64,000 bases of DNA from Aquimarina amphilecti. Lineage in GTDB: Bacteria; Bacteroidota; Bacteroidia; Flavobacteriales; Flavobacteriaceae. The notes under the pieces were generated by a model. That model was not told the DNA's origin and searched no databases. It was given only the letters and a program-made list of their open reading frames with translations. The DNA is taken from NCBI RefSeq assembly GCF_900109375.1, contig NZ_FOAB01000003.1, positions 515,728 through 579,727 on the forward strand, in the 5' to 3' direction. The translations under genes and the position numbers were made by a program. Shown here in pieces: positions 35,575 to 44,072 of this stretch. How positions within the stretch are numbered: position 1 is the stretch's first letter; each line of letters begins with the position of its first letter.

Positions 35575-35577
35575 ATG
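35552..35577 (+). promoter_or_regulatory. Likely MarR operator
   Basis: CATAAGT (35552-35558) and ACTTATG (35571-35577) form a 7-bp inverted repeat with a 12-bp spacer; an inner ATAAGTGCTTAT lies at 35553-35564. The right arm covers the start codon, which suits autorepression. Confidence 0.45.
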
Positions 35578-36057
35578 AAAGATTCGTTACAGGAATTAGG
35601 AGAATTAGGATTAGGATCTAGATTTAAACGTCTTAGTGAATACTTAATGAAAGAAACCCAAATAGTATACGATACATTGAACATAGAATTTGACCCGTAT
35701 TTATTTCCTATCTTCAGAATTATAGTTGATCAAGAAACCAGTACTACTTCTGAGATTCAAGAGCAACTACAATACACTCAACCTGCAATTACACAGGCAA
35801 TAAAAAAACTCTTAACCAAAGGGCTTATTAAGTTTCGAGTAGACAAAACGGATAAAAGGAAAAAACTTTTTAAACTATCTCCTAAAGGCAAGAAAATACA
35901 TATCCAACTGGTCCCGGTTTGGGATGCTATTGATAAACAAGTCAAATGGCTTACAGAAGGTTCTTCAACAAGTTTAACCCGCCATTTAACATATATGGAA
36001 AATCAGTTTAATGAGAAAGCATTAAGCAAGCGTATTCTAGAAAACCTAAAAAGATAA
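35575..36057 (+). CDS. MarR-family transcriptional regulator
   Basis: 160 aa winged-helix regulator. The wHTH (about 50-105) includes SEIQEQLQYTQPAITQAIKKLLTKGLIKF and the wing VDKTDKRKKLFKLSPKGK, the family's DxRxxxxxLTxxG-like pattern (both quoted in part). It is followed 2 bp later by a GNAT acetyltransferase, and the start overlaps an inverted repeat that is probably its operator. Confidence 0.9.
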   Translation: MKDSLQELGELGLGSRFKRLSEYLMKETQIVYDTLNIEFDPYLFPIFRIIVDQETSTTSEIQEQLQYTQPAITQAIKKLLTKGLIKFRVDKTDKRKKLFKLSPKGKKIHIQLVPVWDAIDKQVKWLTEGSSTSLTRHLTYMENQFNEKALSKRILENLKR

Positions 36058-36059
36058 TT

Positions 36060-36536
36060 ATGACCGCCAAAAAACCAATAGAAATCATATCATTTAACCC
36101 TAAATATGCAAAAGATTTTGCTGATCTTAACGTTGCTTGGCTAGAAAAGTATTTCGTAGTAGAGCCTCATGACGTAGAACTTTTAGAAAGATGTGAAGAA
36201 ACCATTATAAAAAAAGGCGGGCATATTTTCTTTGCCAAATCGGGCCCTGAAATTGCAGGTACATTCTCGCTCATCAAAAAGCAAGAAAGAATATATGAAT
36301 TAGGAAAAATGGCAGTCTCTCCAAACTTTCAAGGACAAAGAATAGGGCAACAATTAATGTCATTCTGCATCGATTTTGCAAAAGATCAGCAATGGACAAA
36401 AATAATTTTATACTCAAATACTATTCTTGTAAATGCGATCCACATATATAAAAAATTTGGCTTTATTGAAGTTGATCTCGAAAAAGATTCACCATACCTT
36501 CGAAGCAATATAAAAATGGAACTAATACTTAAGTAA
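36060..36536 (+). CDS. GNAT acetyltransferase
   Basis: 158 aa. The acetyl-CoA loop is ELGKMAVSPNFQGQRIGQQL, and the C-terminal YKKFGFIEVDLEKDSPY matches the usual last strand. Substrate unknown. It is translated together with MarR (2-bp gap), so its substrate or the modified product may relate to the MarR ligand. Confidence 0.9.
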   Translation: MTAKKPIEIISFNPKYAKDFADLNVAWLEKYFVVEPHDVELLERCEETIIKKGGHIFFAKSGPEIAGTFSLIKKQERIYELGKMAVSPNFQGQRIGQQLMSFCIDFAKDQQWTKIILYSNTILVNAIHIYKKFGFIEVDLEKDSPYLRSNIKMELILK

Positions 36537-36541
36537 AATAA

Positions 36542-36575
36542 AGTCCGCCTCACAAACACACATGTTAGGCGGACT
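36542..36575. terminator. Convergent terminator
   Basis: 9-bp stem AGTCCGCCT / AGGCGGACT with a 16-nt loop, between the GNAT gene and the CBM21-like lipoprotein gene that converges on it. A short CTTT tail follows on the plus side. Confidence 0.65.
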
Positions 36576-36599
36576 CTTTGATTAAATAAACGTCTTTAT

Positions 36600-37454
36600 T
36601 TAATTGTTAGAATTTACATTTACCATATAATTTTCTCCATAATTATTATCCCAATATTCCTTACCGTTTACTCTATAAACTATAGCATATTCTAGTTGAT
36701 CGTCTGATGCACTAAGCAATGTATACCCTTGCCATCTTTCTATACCAAAATTGTTAGGGCTTTGAATTGTATAGAATGGTCCATTTGACCAAAACTGTCT
36801 ATATATTAATGGTAGATATTTTTGAGTTTTCCATCCATCCGAAGAGTAAACAACTCCAACCTCTTTGTTAGGATCGAGATTTCTAACATCCACGGTAATA
36901 TTAAACCTATTCTGATCATCATAAGCAGAATAAGACAGCCCAACAAAATCAGTATCCACACTGACATTGATATTAGAATCAGCAAAGAAAAACCCTTCTG
37001 TCCTAGACATCTTATAATCAGAACCATTATTATTATCCCAATAGGTAGTGCCATTAACATCATATCGTACTACAAATGCATCAGCATATACTTGATTAAC
37101 TCCATAACCACTTAAGCTATATTCACCAAACCAAATTTCATTTTGTCCGTTATCTACACTTTGATTGTATGCTAAAGGAATTTGATCCCAGTTTCCGTCT
37201 ATCTTTTGATGATATATACTAACGGTCTTATCATATGCAAGATTTGCAACTTTAACCGTAAATTTTCTGACATAAGATTCATAACCTCTATAGGAACTAT
37301 AGGTCGTCCAAGCCTTCGTGAGTTTTACGGGATTAGAGTTTTTAAGAAGAATATCATCTATAGCAATGTCCTCTTTCTTATCTTCAATAAAATCATCTTC
37401 TGTATTACAGGATAAAATAATTAGACTGATCAATAAATAAAAATACTTTTTCAT
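36600..37454 (-). CDS. Lipoprotein with two CBM21-like repeats (1)
   Basis: 284 aa. Lipobox LIILSC near residue 16. Two beta-sandwich repeats (about 45-150 and 160-284) each end with a YWDNNxGxxY motif (YWDNNNGSDYKM, YWDNNYGENYMV), the hallmark of the CBM21 glycogen/starch-binding fold found in glycogen-targeting subunits of eukaryotic protein phosphatase 1. Conserved VKVANLAYDKTVSIYHQ and KEVGVVYSSDGWKT fit the first strands. Probably an outer-membrane lipoprotein binding alpha-glucan. A paralogue lies 27 bp upstream. Confidence 0.8.
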   Translation of the reverse strand: MKKYFYLLISLIILSCNTEDDFIEDKKEDIAIDDILLKNSNPVKLTKAWTTYSSYRGYESYVRKFTVKVANLAYDKTVSIYHQKIDGNWDQIPLAYNQSVDNGQNEIWFGEYSLSGYGVNQVYADAFVVRYDVNGTTYWDNNNGSDYKMSRTEGFFFADSNINVSVDTDFVGLSYSAYDDQNRFNITVDVRNLDPNKEVGVVYSSDGWKTQKYLPLIYRQFWSNGPFYTIQSPNNFGIERWQGYTLLSASDDQLEYAIVYRVNGKEYWDNNYGENYMVNVNSNN

Positions 37455-37481
37455 TATAAAAAATTTGTGATTATATAGTTG

Positions 37482-38297
37482 TTAATAATTTACTTTATTA
37501 AGGGTGTAATTATTTCCATAATTATTATCCCAATATTCCTGTCCATTCACTTTATAAATAACAGCAAATTCTATGGCCTGTACTTCTTCCGACACTCTAA
37601 TCGAAGTACTATAAATATCAACATCAAATTGGTTGGGACTCATTATATAATGTGCATATCCAACTCTAAAATACCTTTGATATGTTAGTGGAACCGTGTT
37701 TTTTGTCACCCAACTATCTGTAGTATAAACAACTTCTACAGTACCGGTAGCACCATAATCACGTTTGGCATTTACATTAATCGCAAAAGATGTTCCTGCG
37801 AATCTTGTAAAACTTTTATTAACCTCTACACTTTTATCAGGTGATAAGTAACCGCCAGCGTTTACCAACATACTATAATTCTCACCCTTATTATTGTCCC
37901 AGTATATTTCTCCGTTTACGGTATACTTTACCACAAAATCAGTATTGAAAATCTCATAATCTGGAGTAACCTCTCCAACCCATATCTCCTCATCATCCCC
38001 AATTGATTGTTCATAGCTTAGTGGAATATCCAACCAATTCCCATCATTTGTTTGATGATGAATAGCAACCTCTTTTTGATAGGCCAAATTCTTAACCTTT
38101 ACTTTAAATTTCCTTTGATAGTTTATCTGCACAGGACTGCTTCTATTCGCTGTCCATGCGCTCAATAATTTCACGTTGTCTGAATCATCTTTTGAGGATA
38201 GTTCAATTGATTCCATTTCAGAATCCACAGTATCTATATCTGATGTACAAGAATACAGTCCAAGGATTACACTAAGCATTATATAAATTTTTCTCAT
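37482..38297 (-). CDS. Lipoprotein with two CBM21-like repeats (2)
   Basis: 271 aa paralogue of the next gene, with a lipobox (LGLYSC) and two repeats ending YWDNNKGENYSM and YWDNNYGNNYTL. Same layout and orientation, 27 bp apart, so an operon formed by duplication. No SusC/D or amylase gene is adjacent; glucan binding is inferred only from the motif. The upstream region carries CGAAAA dyads resembling LacI-type operators. Confidence 0.8.
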   Translation of the reverse strand: MRKIYIMLSVILGLYSCTSDIDTVDSEMESIELSSKDDSDNVKLLSAWTANRSSPVQINYQRKFKVKVKNLAYQKEVAIHHQTNDGNWLDIPLSYEQSIGDDEEIWVGEVTPDYEIFNTDFVVKYTVNGEIYWDNNKGENYSMLVNAGGYLSPDKSVEVNKSFTRFAGTSFAINVNAKRDYGATGTVEVVYTTDSWVTKNTVPLTYQRYFRVGYAHYIMSPNQFDVDIYSTSIRVSEEVQAIEFAVIYKVNGQEYWDNNYGNNYTLNKVNY

Positions 38298-38344
38298 GAT
38301 TGCGGTTTTAAGTTTTTGTTGTTAAAATAATAATTGCAAAAAAT

Positions 38345-38593
38345 ACTTTTCGAAAAGTTTAGTTCTTAGCTTTTGCAGCTACTATGAAGTAAGCGAAGAA
38401 AAATTTCCTTAACAATTTCAGAAGATATTTTTAACATATTTTTTAACGAAAAACGTTTTCGGAAAAATTAAACTTTAACCTTTTTTTGTGCTTTGTTTTT
38501 TTGGAATTATGAAGTGTGATAATTTTTTCCATTTAAATGAGAAAGCCACTGTTCATATCGAAAATATTTCGTTTTAATTTCGAAAATATTTAG
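38345..38593. promoter_or_regulatory. Cluster of CGAAAA dyads
   Basis: ACTTTTCGAAAAGT (38345-38358) is a perfect 14-bp palindrome. CGAAAA/TTTTCG arms around ACG sit at 38447-38461 (with core AAAACGTTTT). CGAAAATATTTCG is at 38559-38571 and a related TTTCGAAAATATTTAG at 38578-38593. The core resembles LacI-family operators, common in sugar-use genes. Regulator unknown. Confidence 0.4.
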
Positions 38594-38654
38594 TACTCAT
38601 ATCCCACAAAAGTTATCAATACGAAAACAAAAAAAGATTGTAGTTGAGAGATAC

Positions 38655-38725
38655 CTTAACGTAAGTAGGTTTTAAAAAAACCACCGTTATTCCCCTTTTT
38701 ATCCGAGGGGTGTTTCCCCCTTTTT
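38655..38725. repeat. Compound G/C-tract motif, copy B
   Basis: CTTAACGTAA (38655-38664), CCCCTTTTT (38692-38700), GAGGGG (38705-38710) and TTTCCCCCTTTTT (38713-38725). Same elements and order as at 6471-6563, in a similar setting before a plus-strand gene. Confidence 0.45.
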
Positions 38726-38946
38726 AACAAAACCATTGAGCTACTCCAATTCACCAAAAAACTTCGAAACACATTGTAATTCAATATTTTGTTCGGTTTA
38801 ATCTGTAATTGTAGTCGTTCTAAATTTTTTAAAACTATTTAAAATGGTATTTTTAAATCTCAAAGCTTAACAAAAGTTAAGTCTTAACTAACTAATATTT
38901 TGGTTTTAACCAAAATCACACAAATTCTTATTAAACCTATCAAAAA

Positions 38947-39675
38947 ATGAAACTACAAACCAACCCTATCAAAAAGTATCTGATGATTGTCTTTGCATGT
39001 TTATCAGTAATTTCTTGTAAAGATACTGTGCAAACCAACTCAGCAGAGCTAGAAAAATTTACAAACACTATCAAACAAAAAGATAGTATTATTAATGAAT
39101 TACAGAAACAATTAGGCAACATCACTAATGACAAACGGACTCCTGAAAACATCATTCAGTCGGATTTCGCTAAGAAAATTTATCATTTATATAATGACAG
39201 AGAAGATTTAATCAACAAAGTTGTTGGAAAAGACGGAATAGGAGAACCATTTAAGGCAACACGATCTCTGTTTTATGACATCGATGAATTACAAAAGTAC
39301 ATCCGATACGTAAAAATAAAGTCTCGTAGAGCAGGAGAAAAACCATCTGGATTCCGGTTTTATTTTGCATTGTATCCAGAAGATTATATCCGTAATAAAA
39401 CAAATAAACGATATGCAAAACGACAAACTTTTTTCATTGCACCTACCAAAGCAGTTAAAGATGTAGCAGGAAACATAGAACACGTAGGATATACCCTGGA
39501 CAACAATTTTAAGGTAGAATTATTAACCGAAAAAATTGGACTGGATAGTAGAATGGACAAAGATGGAAATATCCAAAAAGGAAGCTTTTTTAGCTTTAAT
39601 ACCGCGATAGAGGATGAAGAAAATAGTTTGATTGCTAATGAATTAACTGGATCACCTCCAAAAGGAAAACAATAG
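38947..39675 (+). CDS. Lipoprotein of unknown function
   Basis: 242 aa. Lipobox FACLSVISC near residue 24, a short coiled coil (LEKFTNTIKQKDSIINELQKQ, quoted in part), then a globular domain with GFRFYFALYPEDYI and GYTLDNNFKVELL. No family recognised. It lies 10 bp before the membrane-protein gene and starts the kinase operon, so its domain may sense or relay a signal. Confidence 0.75.
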   Translation: MKLQTNPIKKYLMIVFACLSVISCKDTVQTNSAELEKFTNTIKQKDSIINELQKQLGNITNDKRTPENIIQSDFAKKIYHLYNDREDLINKVVGKDGIGEPFKATRSLFYDIDELQKYIRYVKIKSRRAGEKPSGFRFYFALYPEDYIRNKTNKRYAKRQTFFIAPTKAVKDVAGNIEHVGYTLDNNFKVELLTEKIGLDSRMDKDGNIQKGSFFSFNTAIEDEENSLIANELTGSPPKGKQ

Positions 39676-39685
39676 TAAAACAAAA

Positions 39686-40348
39686 ATGAGTTTAAGTAAT
39701 GAGTTTTTAAATATCTTAATGAAAATCGGTATTGGAGTAGAAACAACAACCGCTATTTTTGCTACAATCTATTATTACAAATATAAAAATACGGTTTTAC
39801 TAAAATATTTTATTTATTTACTATGGTACATAGTATTCAATGAATTACTAGGGTATTACATAAGGTCATTAGATCTTAAAAATGCAATTATTCATAATAT
39901 TTACAACTTAGTAAATTTCACTTACTTGTTATTATTATACAGACATCATTTTAAAAACAAAAAAAACAAAAAAGCAGCAGTAATTTTTATTGTTTTGTAC
40001 ATTTTAACTTTTATAATTAATGGTTTTTTCGAAAATTATTTAATAGAACATCAAAGGTTTCCATACATAATTGCTGCAATATTTTTAGTAATAACTATTT
40101 TACTATACTTTTTTGAAATCTTAAATTCAGAGCAGGTTCTACATGCTAAAAAGAATCTGCTCATTTGGATAAGTTTTGGACTATTGATCTACTTTGTAGG
40201 GAATCTCCCTTTTAGAATTTTAAGAAATTATTATTTAGAATTGACCGATGCTACAATACATTTTTTAGTAATATTCACTTTAACAGTTATAATGCATTTC
40301 TGTTTTATTATTGGGTTTATATGGAGCAACAGGAAACAGCAATATTAA
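39686..40348 (+). CDS. Multi-pass membrane protein of a kinase operon
   Basis: 220 aa, seven predicted TM helices (for example TTTAIFATIYYY, TYLLLLYRHHF, AAVIFIVLYILTF, FPYIIAAIFLVITILLY, LLIWISFGLLIYFV, ATIHFLVIFTLTVIMHFCF). Lacks enzyme motifs. Its end overlaps the kinase start by 28 bp, so it is translationally coupled and probably works as the membrane sensor for the kinase. Confidence 0.75.
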   Translation: MSLSNEFLNILMKIGIGVETTTAIFATIYYYKYKNTVLLKYFIYLLWYIVFNELLGYYIRSLDLKNAIIHNIYNLVNFTYLLLLYRHHFKNKKNKKAAVIFIVLYILTFIINGFFENYLIEHQRFPYIIAAIFLVITILLYFFEILNSEQVLHAKKNLLIWISFGLLIYFVGNLPFRILRNYYLELTDATIHFLVIFTLTVIMHFCFIIGFIWSNRKQQY

Positions 40349-41115
40349 TAGCCACTACAGTACTTGTAGTATTGGTAATATTAATTCTAACACTTTTTTG
40401 GGTGTTCCAACGAAGAAAGAACAGTTTATTGCTACAACAAAAAGAAGCTGAAAAAAAGTTTGAGCGGGCTATTGCGGAGACGCAAATAGAAATCCGAGAA
40501 GAAACTTTGCGTAATATCAGTTGGGAATTACACGATAATATTGGTCAACTCCTTACCTTAGCAAAAATACAAGTAGATGTTGCCAAAGAAGATACCGAGA
40601 AACTTCCTGAAGTTACGGAAACAATTACTAAAAGTCTCACGGAATTAAGGGCATTATCTAAGTTGATCAACCCAGATGCTATCAAAAGCTTAAGTCTAAC
40701 AGAAGCAATCGCGCTAGAGGTAGAACGTTTTAATAGATTACAATTTATAGAAGCTACCTTAAGTAGCAATACCGAGGTAAGAACGCTAGATAATAAAGCA
40801 GAAATTATCATTTTTAGAATATTACAAGAGTTTTTCAGTAATACTATCAAACATTCTAAAGCCTCTAAACTTATGGTCAATGTTCGTTATAGTAAAGATA
40901 AATTAGTAATCCAAGCTAAAGATGATGGTGTAGGATTTGACATGAATGATTTAAAATCTCGACAGAATGTTGGTATCGGATTATGTAATATGCAAAATAG
41001 AGGAAAATTAATAAACGCAGAAGTAAGCCTAGATTCTGCTAAAGGAAAAGGAACAGCCATCAACTTGACCTATTATTATAAAAAATTAGTAACAGAAGAG
41101 GAAGACAACTTATAA
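40321..41115 (+). CDS. NarL/LiaS-type sensor histidine kinase
   Basis: 264 aa. One TM helix (about 8-28), a coiled coil, a HisKA_3 dimerisation domain with phospho-acceptor His71 (SWELHDNIGQLL) and a HATPase domain with DDGVGFD and GLCNMQNRGKLI. It has no extracytoplasmic domain, so the sensing part is likely the co-translated upstream membrane protein. Partner of the LuxR-type regulator 40 bp downstream. Confidence 0.92.
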   Translation: MEQQETAILIATTVLVVLVILILTLFWVFQRRKNSLLLQQKEAEKKFERAIAETQIEIREETLRNISWELHDNIGQLLTLAKIQVDVAKEDTEKLPEVTETITKSLTELRALSKLINPDAIKSLSLTEAIALEVERFNRLQFIEATLSSNTEVRTLDNKAEIIIFRILQEFFSNTIKHSKASKLMVNVRYSKDKLVIQAKDDGVGFDMNDLKSRQNVGIGLCNMQNRGKLINAEVSLDSAKGKGTAINLTYYYKKLVTEEEDNL

Positions 41116-41155
41116 CAAAGCCAACAAATAAGCTTTTCACACAAAACACGTACCC

Positions 41156-41794
41156 ATGAAATACTCAGTAGTTATTGTAGAAGATCATATCCTATTATCA
41201 CAGGCGTTAGCCGGGTTAGTAAATGGATTTTCTAAATTCAAAATATTATATCTGTGCAAAAACGGACGAGAGCTACTCACTAGGTTAAAAGATCCTAAAA
41301 ACATCCCAGACATTGTGCTCATGGACATTAACATGCCAATTATGAATGGTATTGAAACCACTATTGCATTAAAAGAAGAACATCCACAAGTAAATGTTCT
41401 GGCACTTTCTGTAGAAGAGGATGAAAAAACAATCCTTAAAATGCTTCGCGCTGGCGCCAAAGGATATTTACTAAAAGACACAGAAAAAAGTATTTTAGAA
41501 AATGCATTAGTCGAAGTACAAGAAACAGGTTTCTATCACACCAAAGATGTCACTAATTTATTACTTGGGTCTTTAAATCCAAAAAAAGAAAACAAGGTGG
41601 TACTAAAAGAGCGTGAAATGGAATTTATCAAACACGCCTGTACCGAAAAGACGTATAAAGAAATAGCCAGCGATATGTGTCTTAGTCCGAAAACCATAGA
41701 AGGCTATCGAGATTCTATTTTTGAAAAACTACATTTAAAAAACAGAACCGGCTTGGTTATCTACGCTATAAAAAATAAAATTTTTATCCCTTAA
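41156..41794 (+). CDS. NarL/LuxR-type response regulator
   Basis: 212 aa. Receiver with acidic pocket VEDH, Asp57 (IVLMDINMP) and GAKGYLLKDTE, then a GerE/LuxR helix-turn-helix (LKEREMEFIKHACTEKTYKEIASDM...KTIEGYRDSIFEKLHLKNRTG). It is paired with the preceding kinase. Likely targets include its own operon; no operator was identified. Confidence 0.93.
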   Translation: MKYSVVIVEDHILLSQALAGLVNGFSKFKILYLCKNGRELLTRLKDPKNIPDIVLMDINMPIMNGIETTIALKEEHPQVNVLALSVEEDEKTILKMLRAGAKGYLLKDTEKSILENALVEVQETGFYHTKDVTNLLLGSLNPKKENKVVLKEREMEFIKHACTEKTYKEIASDMCLSPKTIEGYRDSIFEKLHLKNRTGLVIYAIKNKIFIP

Positions 41795-41973
41795 TTTTTC
41801 AAATACTTTACTTTATAAGTGATAAAAAAAAACTTCTTAATTTAGGTGACAAATCGATTTTGGCGCGTTTATTGATCAATTGCATGAAACAGTTTTGTAC
41901 GACATATACTAAACTAGCATCTTTTTTAATAAACTAACCATCGATTACCTACAGAAATACGCTGTATTTTGTT

Positions 41974-41981
41974 TATTTTTG
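41974..41981 (+). promoter_or_regulatory. TAnnTTTG-like element before rpoN
   Basis: TATTTTTG lies 25 bp before the rpoN ATG. No -33 element is evident, so tentative. Confidence 0.35.
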
Positions 41982-42006
41982 TGAGTATAAGAACATTGAT
42001 ATTTTT

Positions 42007-43467
42007 ATGCTAAAGCAACAACTAAATTTTAAACTTTCTCAAAAACTTTCTCCCCAACAAATACAGTTGATGAAGCTAATTCAGCTTCCGACTCAAGCTT
42101 TTGAACAACGTTTAAAGCAAGAAATGGAAGAAAATCCTGCTCTTGATAGTGGTAAGGAAAAAGCAGATGAATATGAAGATAACTTTAGTAATGAGAATAC
42201 AGCTGAAGATGATTATGGTAATGAAAAAATAGAAACAGATATTAATGTCGATGAATACCTTAGTGATGATGAAATACCTAGTTATCGATTAAGCTCTAAC
42301 AATTACAGTGTTGATGATGAAGAAAAAAATGTTCCATATGCATCAGGAACATCATTTCACCAACATCTAGTAAATCAATTGAACACCTATCGATTTGACA
42401 CTGAAGAACGAGAAATTGCGGAATTTTTAGTAGGGAGTATTGATGAAAGTGGTTATATCAGAAGATCCGTAGCAGATATTTTAGATGACCTTGCTTTTAC
42501 ACAAAACGTATATACGACAGAGGAAAAAATCGAAAGCATTTTCAAAACGGTTCACCAATTAGATCCCGCAGGTGTTGGCGCAAGAAACCTTCAGGAATGC
42601 TTGCTAATTCAATTAAACAGAAAAGAAACCACCATACCTATCAAACTAGCAACGCTAATCTTAGAGAAATCGTTTGATCACTTTAGTAAAAAACATTACG
42701 AGAAGCTTTTGACAAAATTTGATATCACAGAAGATATATTAAAAGAAGCAATCGAAGAAATTGAAAACCTAAACCCAAAACCAGGTGGAGCATATGCAGG
42801 AAATAATAAGCTTATAGAGCATGTAGTACCTGATTTTACTATTAGAATTTCAGAAGGTGAGTTAGAACTTACGCTTAATGGTCGTAATGCCCCAGAACTG
42901 CACGTATCCAGAGAATACAACAACATGCTTCAAGGCTATAAAGCCAGTAAAGAAAAATCTAAATCTCAGAAGGATGCTGTAATGTTTATCAAACAGAAGC
43001 TCGATGCTGCCAAATGGTTTATTGAAGCTGTTAAACAGAGACAGCAAACGCTTTTTTTAACGATGAGTGCAATAATGCACTATCAACAAAGTTATTTCTT
43101 AAGTGGAGACGAGCGTAATCTTAAACCAATGATCCTAAAAGATATTGCAGATGAGATTGACATGGACGTAAGTACAGTTTCTAGAGTAGCTAACAGTAAA
43201 TATGTAGACACTCCTTACGGTACTAAATTAATTAAAGAATTTTTCTCTGAGTCTATGACCAATGATCAAGGAGAAGAAGTTTCTACAAGAGAAATTAAAA
43301 AAATACTGGAAATTACAATAGGGGAAGAAGACAAGAAAAAACCACTAACCGACGAGAAGTTAGCAAAAATCCTAAAAGAAAAAGGATATCCTATTGCCAG
43401 AAGAACTGTAGCCAAGTACAGAGAACAATTAGATATTCCTGTTGCCAGGCTACGAAAAAAGATTTAA
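42007..43467 (+). CDS. rpoN: RNA polymerase sigma-54 factor
   Basis: 486 aa. N-terminal region I (MLKQQLNFKLSQKLSPQQIQLMKLIQLP, here quoted in part as LSPQQIQLMKLIQLP), acidic region II (residues about 50-100), core-binding region and the C-terminal RpoN box ARRTVAKYRE (about 464-473) for -24 promoter recognition. Length matches Flavobacterial RpoN. The stop overlaps the start of the next gene by one base, so a membrane protein is co-translated. Confidence 0.96.
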   Translation: MLKQQLNFKLSQKLSPQQIQLMKLIQLPTQAFEQRLKQEMEENPALDSGKEKADEYEDNFSNENTAEDDYGNEKIETDINVDEYLSDDEIPSYRLSSNNYSVDDEEKNVPYASGTSFHQHLVNQLNTYRFDTEEREIAEFLVGSIDESGYIRRSVADILDDLAFTQNVYTTEEKIESIFKTVHQLDPAGVGARNLQECLLIQLNRKETTIPIKLATLILEKSFDHFSKKHYEKLLTKFDITEDILKEAIEEIENLNPKPGGAYAGNNKLIEHVVPDFTIRISEGELELTLNGRNAPELHVSREYNNMLQGYKASKEKSKSQKDAVMFIKQKLDAAKWFIEAVKQRQQTLFLTMSAIMHYQQSYFLSGDERNLKPMILKDIADEIDMDVSTVSRVANSKYVDTPYGTKLIKEFFSESMTNDQGEEVSTREIKKILEITIGEEDKKKPLTDEKLAKILKEKGYPIARRTVAKYREQLDIPVARLRKKI

Positions 43468-44072
43468 TGAACTTTTTACTAAAAAGTATTTCATACATTT
43501 TTCACCCTATACTGATGCCTATAGCGGGCTCGGTGATTTATTTTATTACCGCACCTAGATTTATCCCTGAGAACATAATTCAAGCAAAAATTTTTGGTTT
43601 GGTTGTGGTCACCATACTTATTCCTATTGTACTTTATTTTTTTCTACGAACAATTGGTGTTATTACCTCTATTCATTTAGAGGATGTAAAGCAACGCAAA
43701 ATTCCTTTGCTCTTACAATCGTTGATACTCCTTTTAGTAATTAAAATGATTATTGATGCCTATAATTATCCAGAATTATATTTTTTCTTCCTTGGTACTT
43801 TGCTATCCTCTTTAAGTGCCATTTTTATAGTCTTTTTTGGCATAAAAGCTAGTTTACATATGATCGGTTCAGGAGCAGTAACTATGTTCACAATCGCATT
43901 AAGTATTCATTTTGAAATAAACCTTATACTTCTTATTGCCGCTATGATTTTCGCGAATGGCTTAGTGGCCACGTCAAGATTACATTACAAAGCGCATACT
44001 AATCTCGAACTTACACTAGGGTTTCTGATAGGCGTGATTCCACAATTAACCTTAATTAATTTATGGTTATAG
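43467..44072 (+). CDS. PAP2-like membrane protein
   Basis: 201 aa, six or so TM helices. Carries KASLHMIGSGA and SRLHYKAHTNLELTLGFLIG, which resemble the phosphatase motifs of the PAP2 family (the second as in SRxxxxxHxxxD, with the final Asp replaced by Glu). It may be a phosphatase-like relic or a lipid-phosphate-binding protein. Coupled to rpoN by a one-base overlap; its stop overlaps the convergent porT-like gene by 6 bp. Confidence 0.75.
   Translation: MNFLLKSISYIFHPILMPIAGSVIYFITAPRFIPENIIQAKIFGLVVVTILIPIVLYFFLRTIGVITSIHLEDVKQRKIPLLLQSLILLLVIKMIIDAYNYPELYFFFLGTLLSSLSAIFIVFFGIKASLHMIGSGAVTMFTIALSIHFEINLILLIAAMIFANGLVATSRLHYKAHTNLELTLGFLIGVIPQLTLINLWL

Larger units (their letters stand above)
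38298..38946. other. Long divergent regulatory region
   Basis: 649 bp without a credible gene. It contains several CGAAAA dyads (38345-38358, 38447-38461, 38559-38571, 38578-38593), an AAAACGTTTT core at 38450-38459, and the compound C/G motif copy B (38655-38725). Confidence 0.55.
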
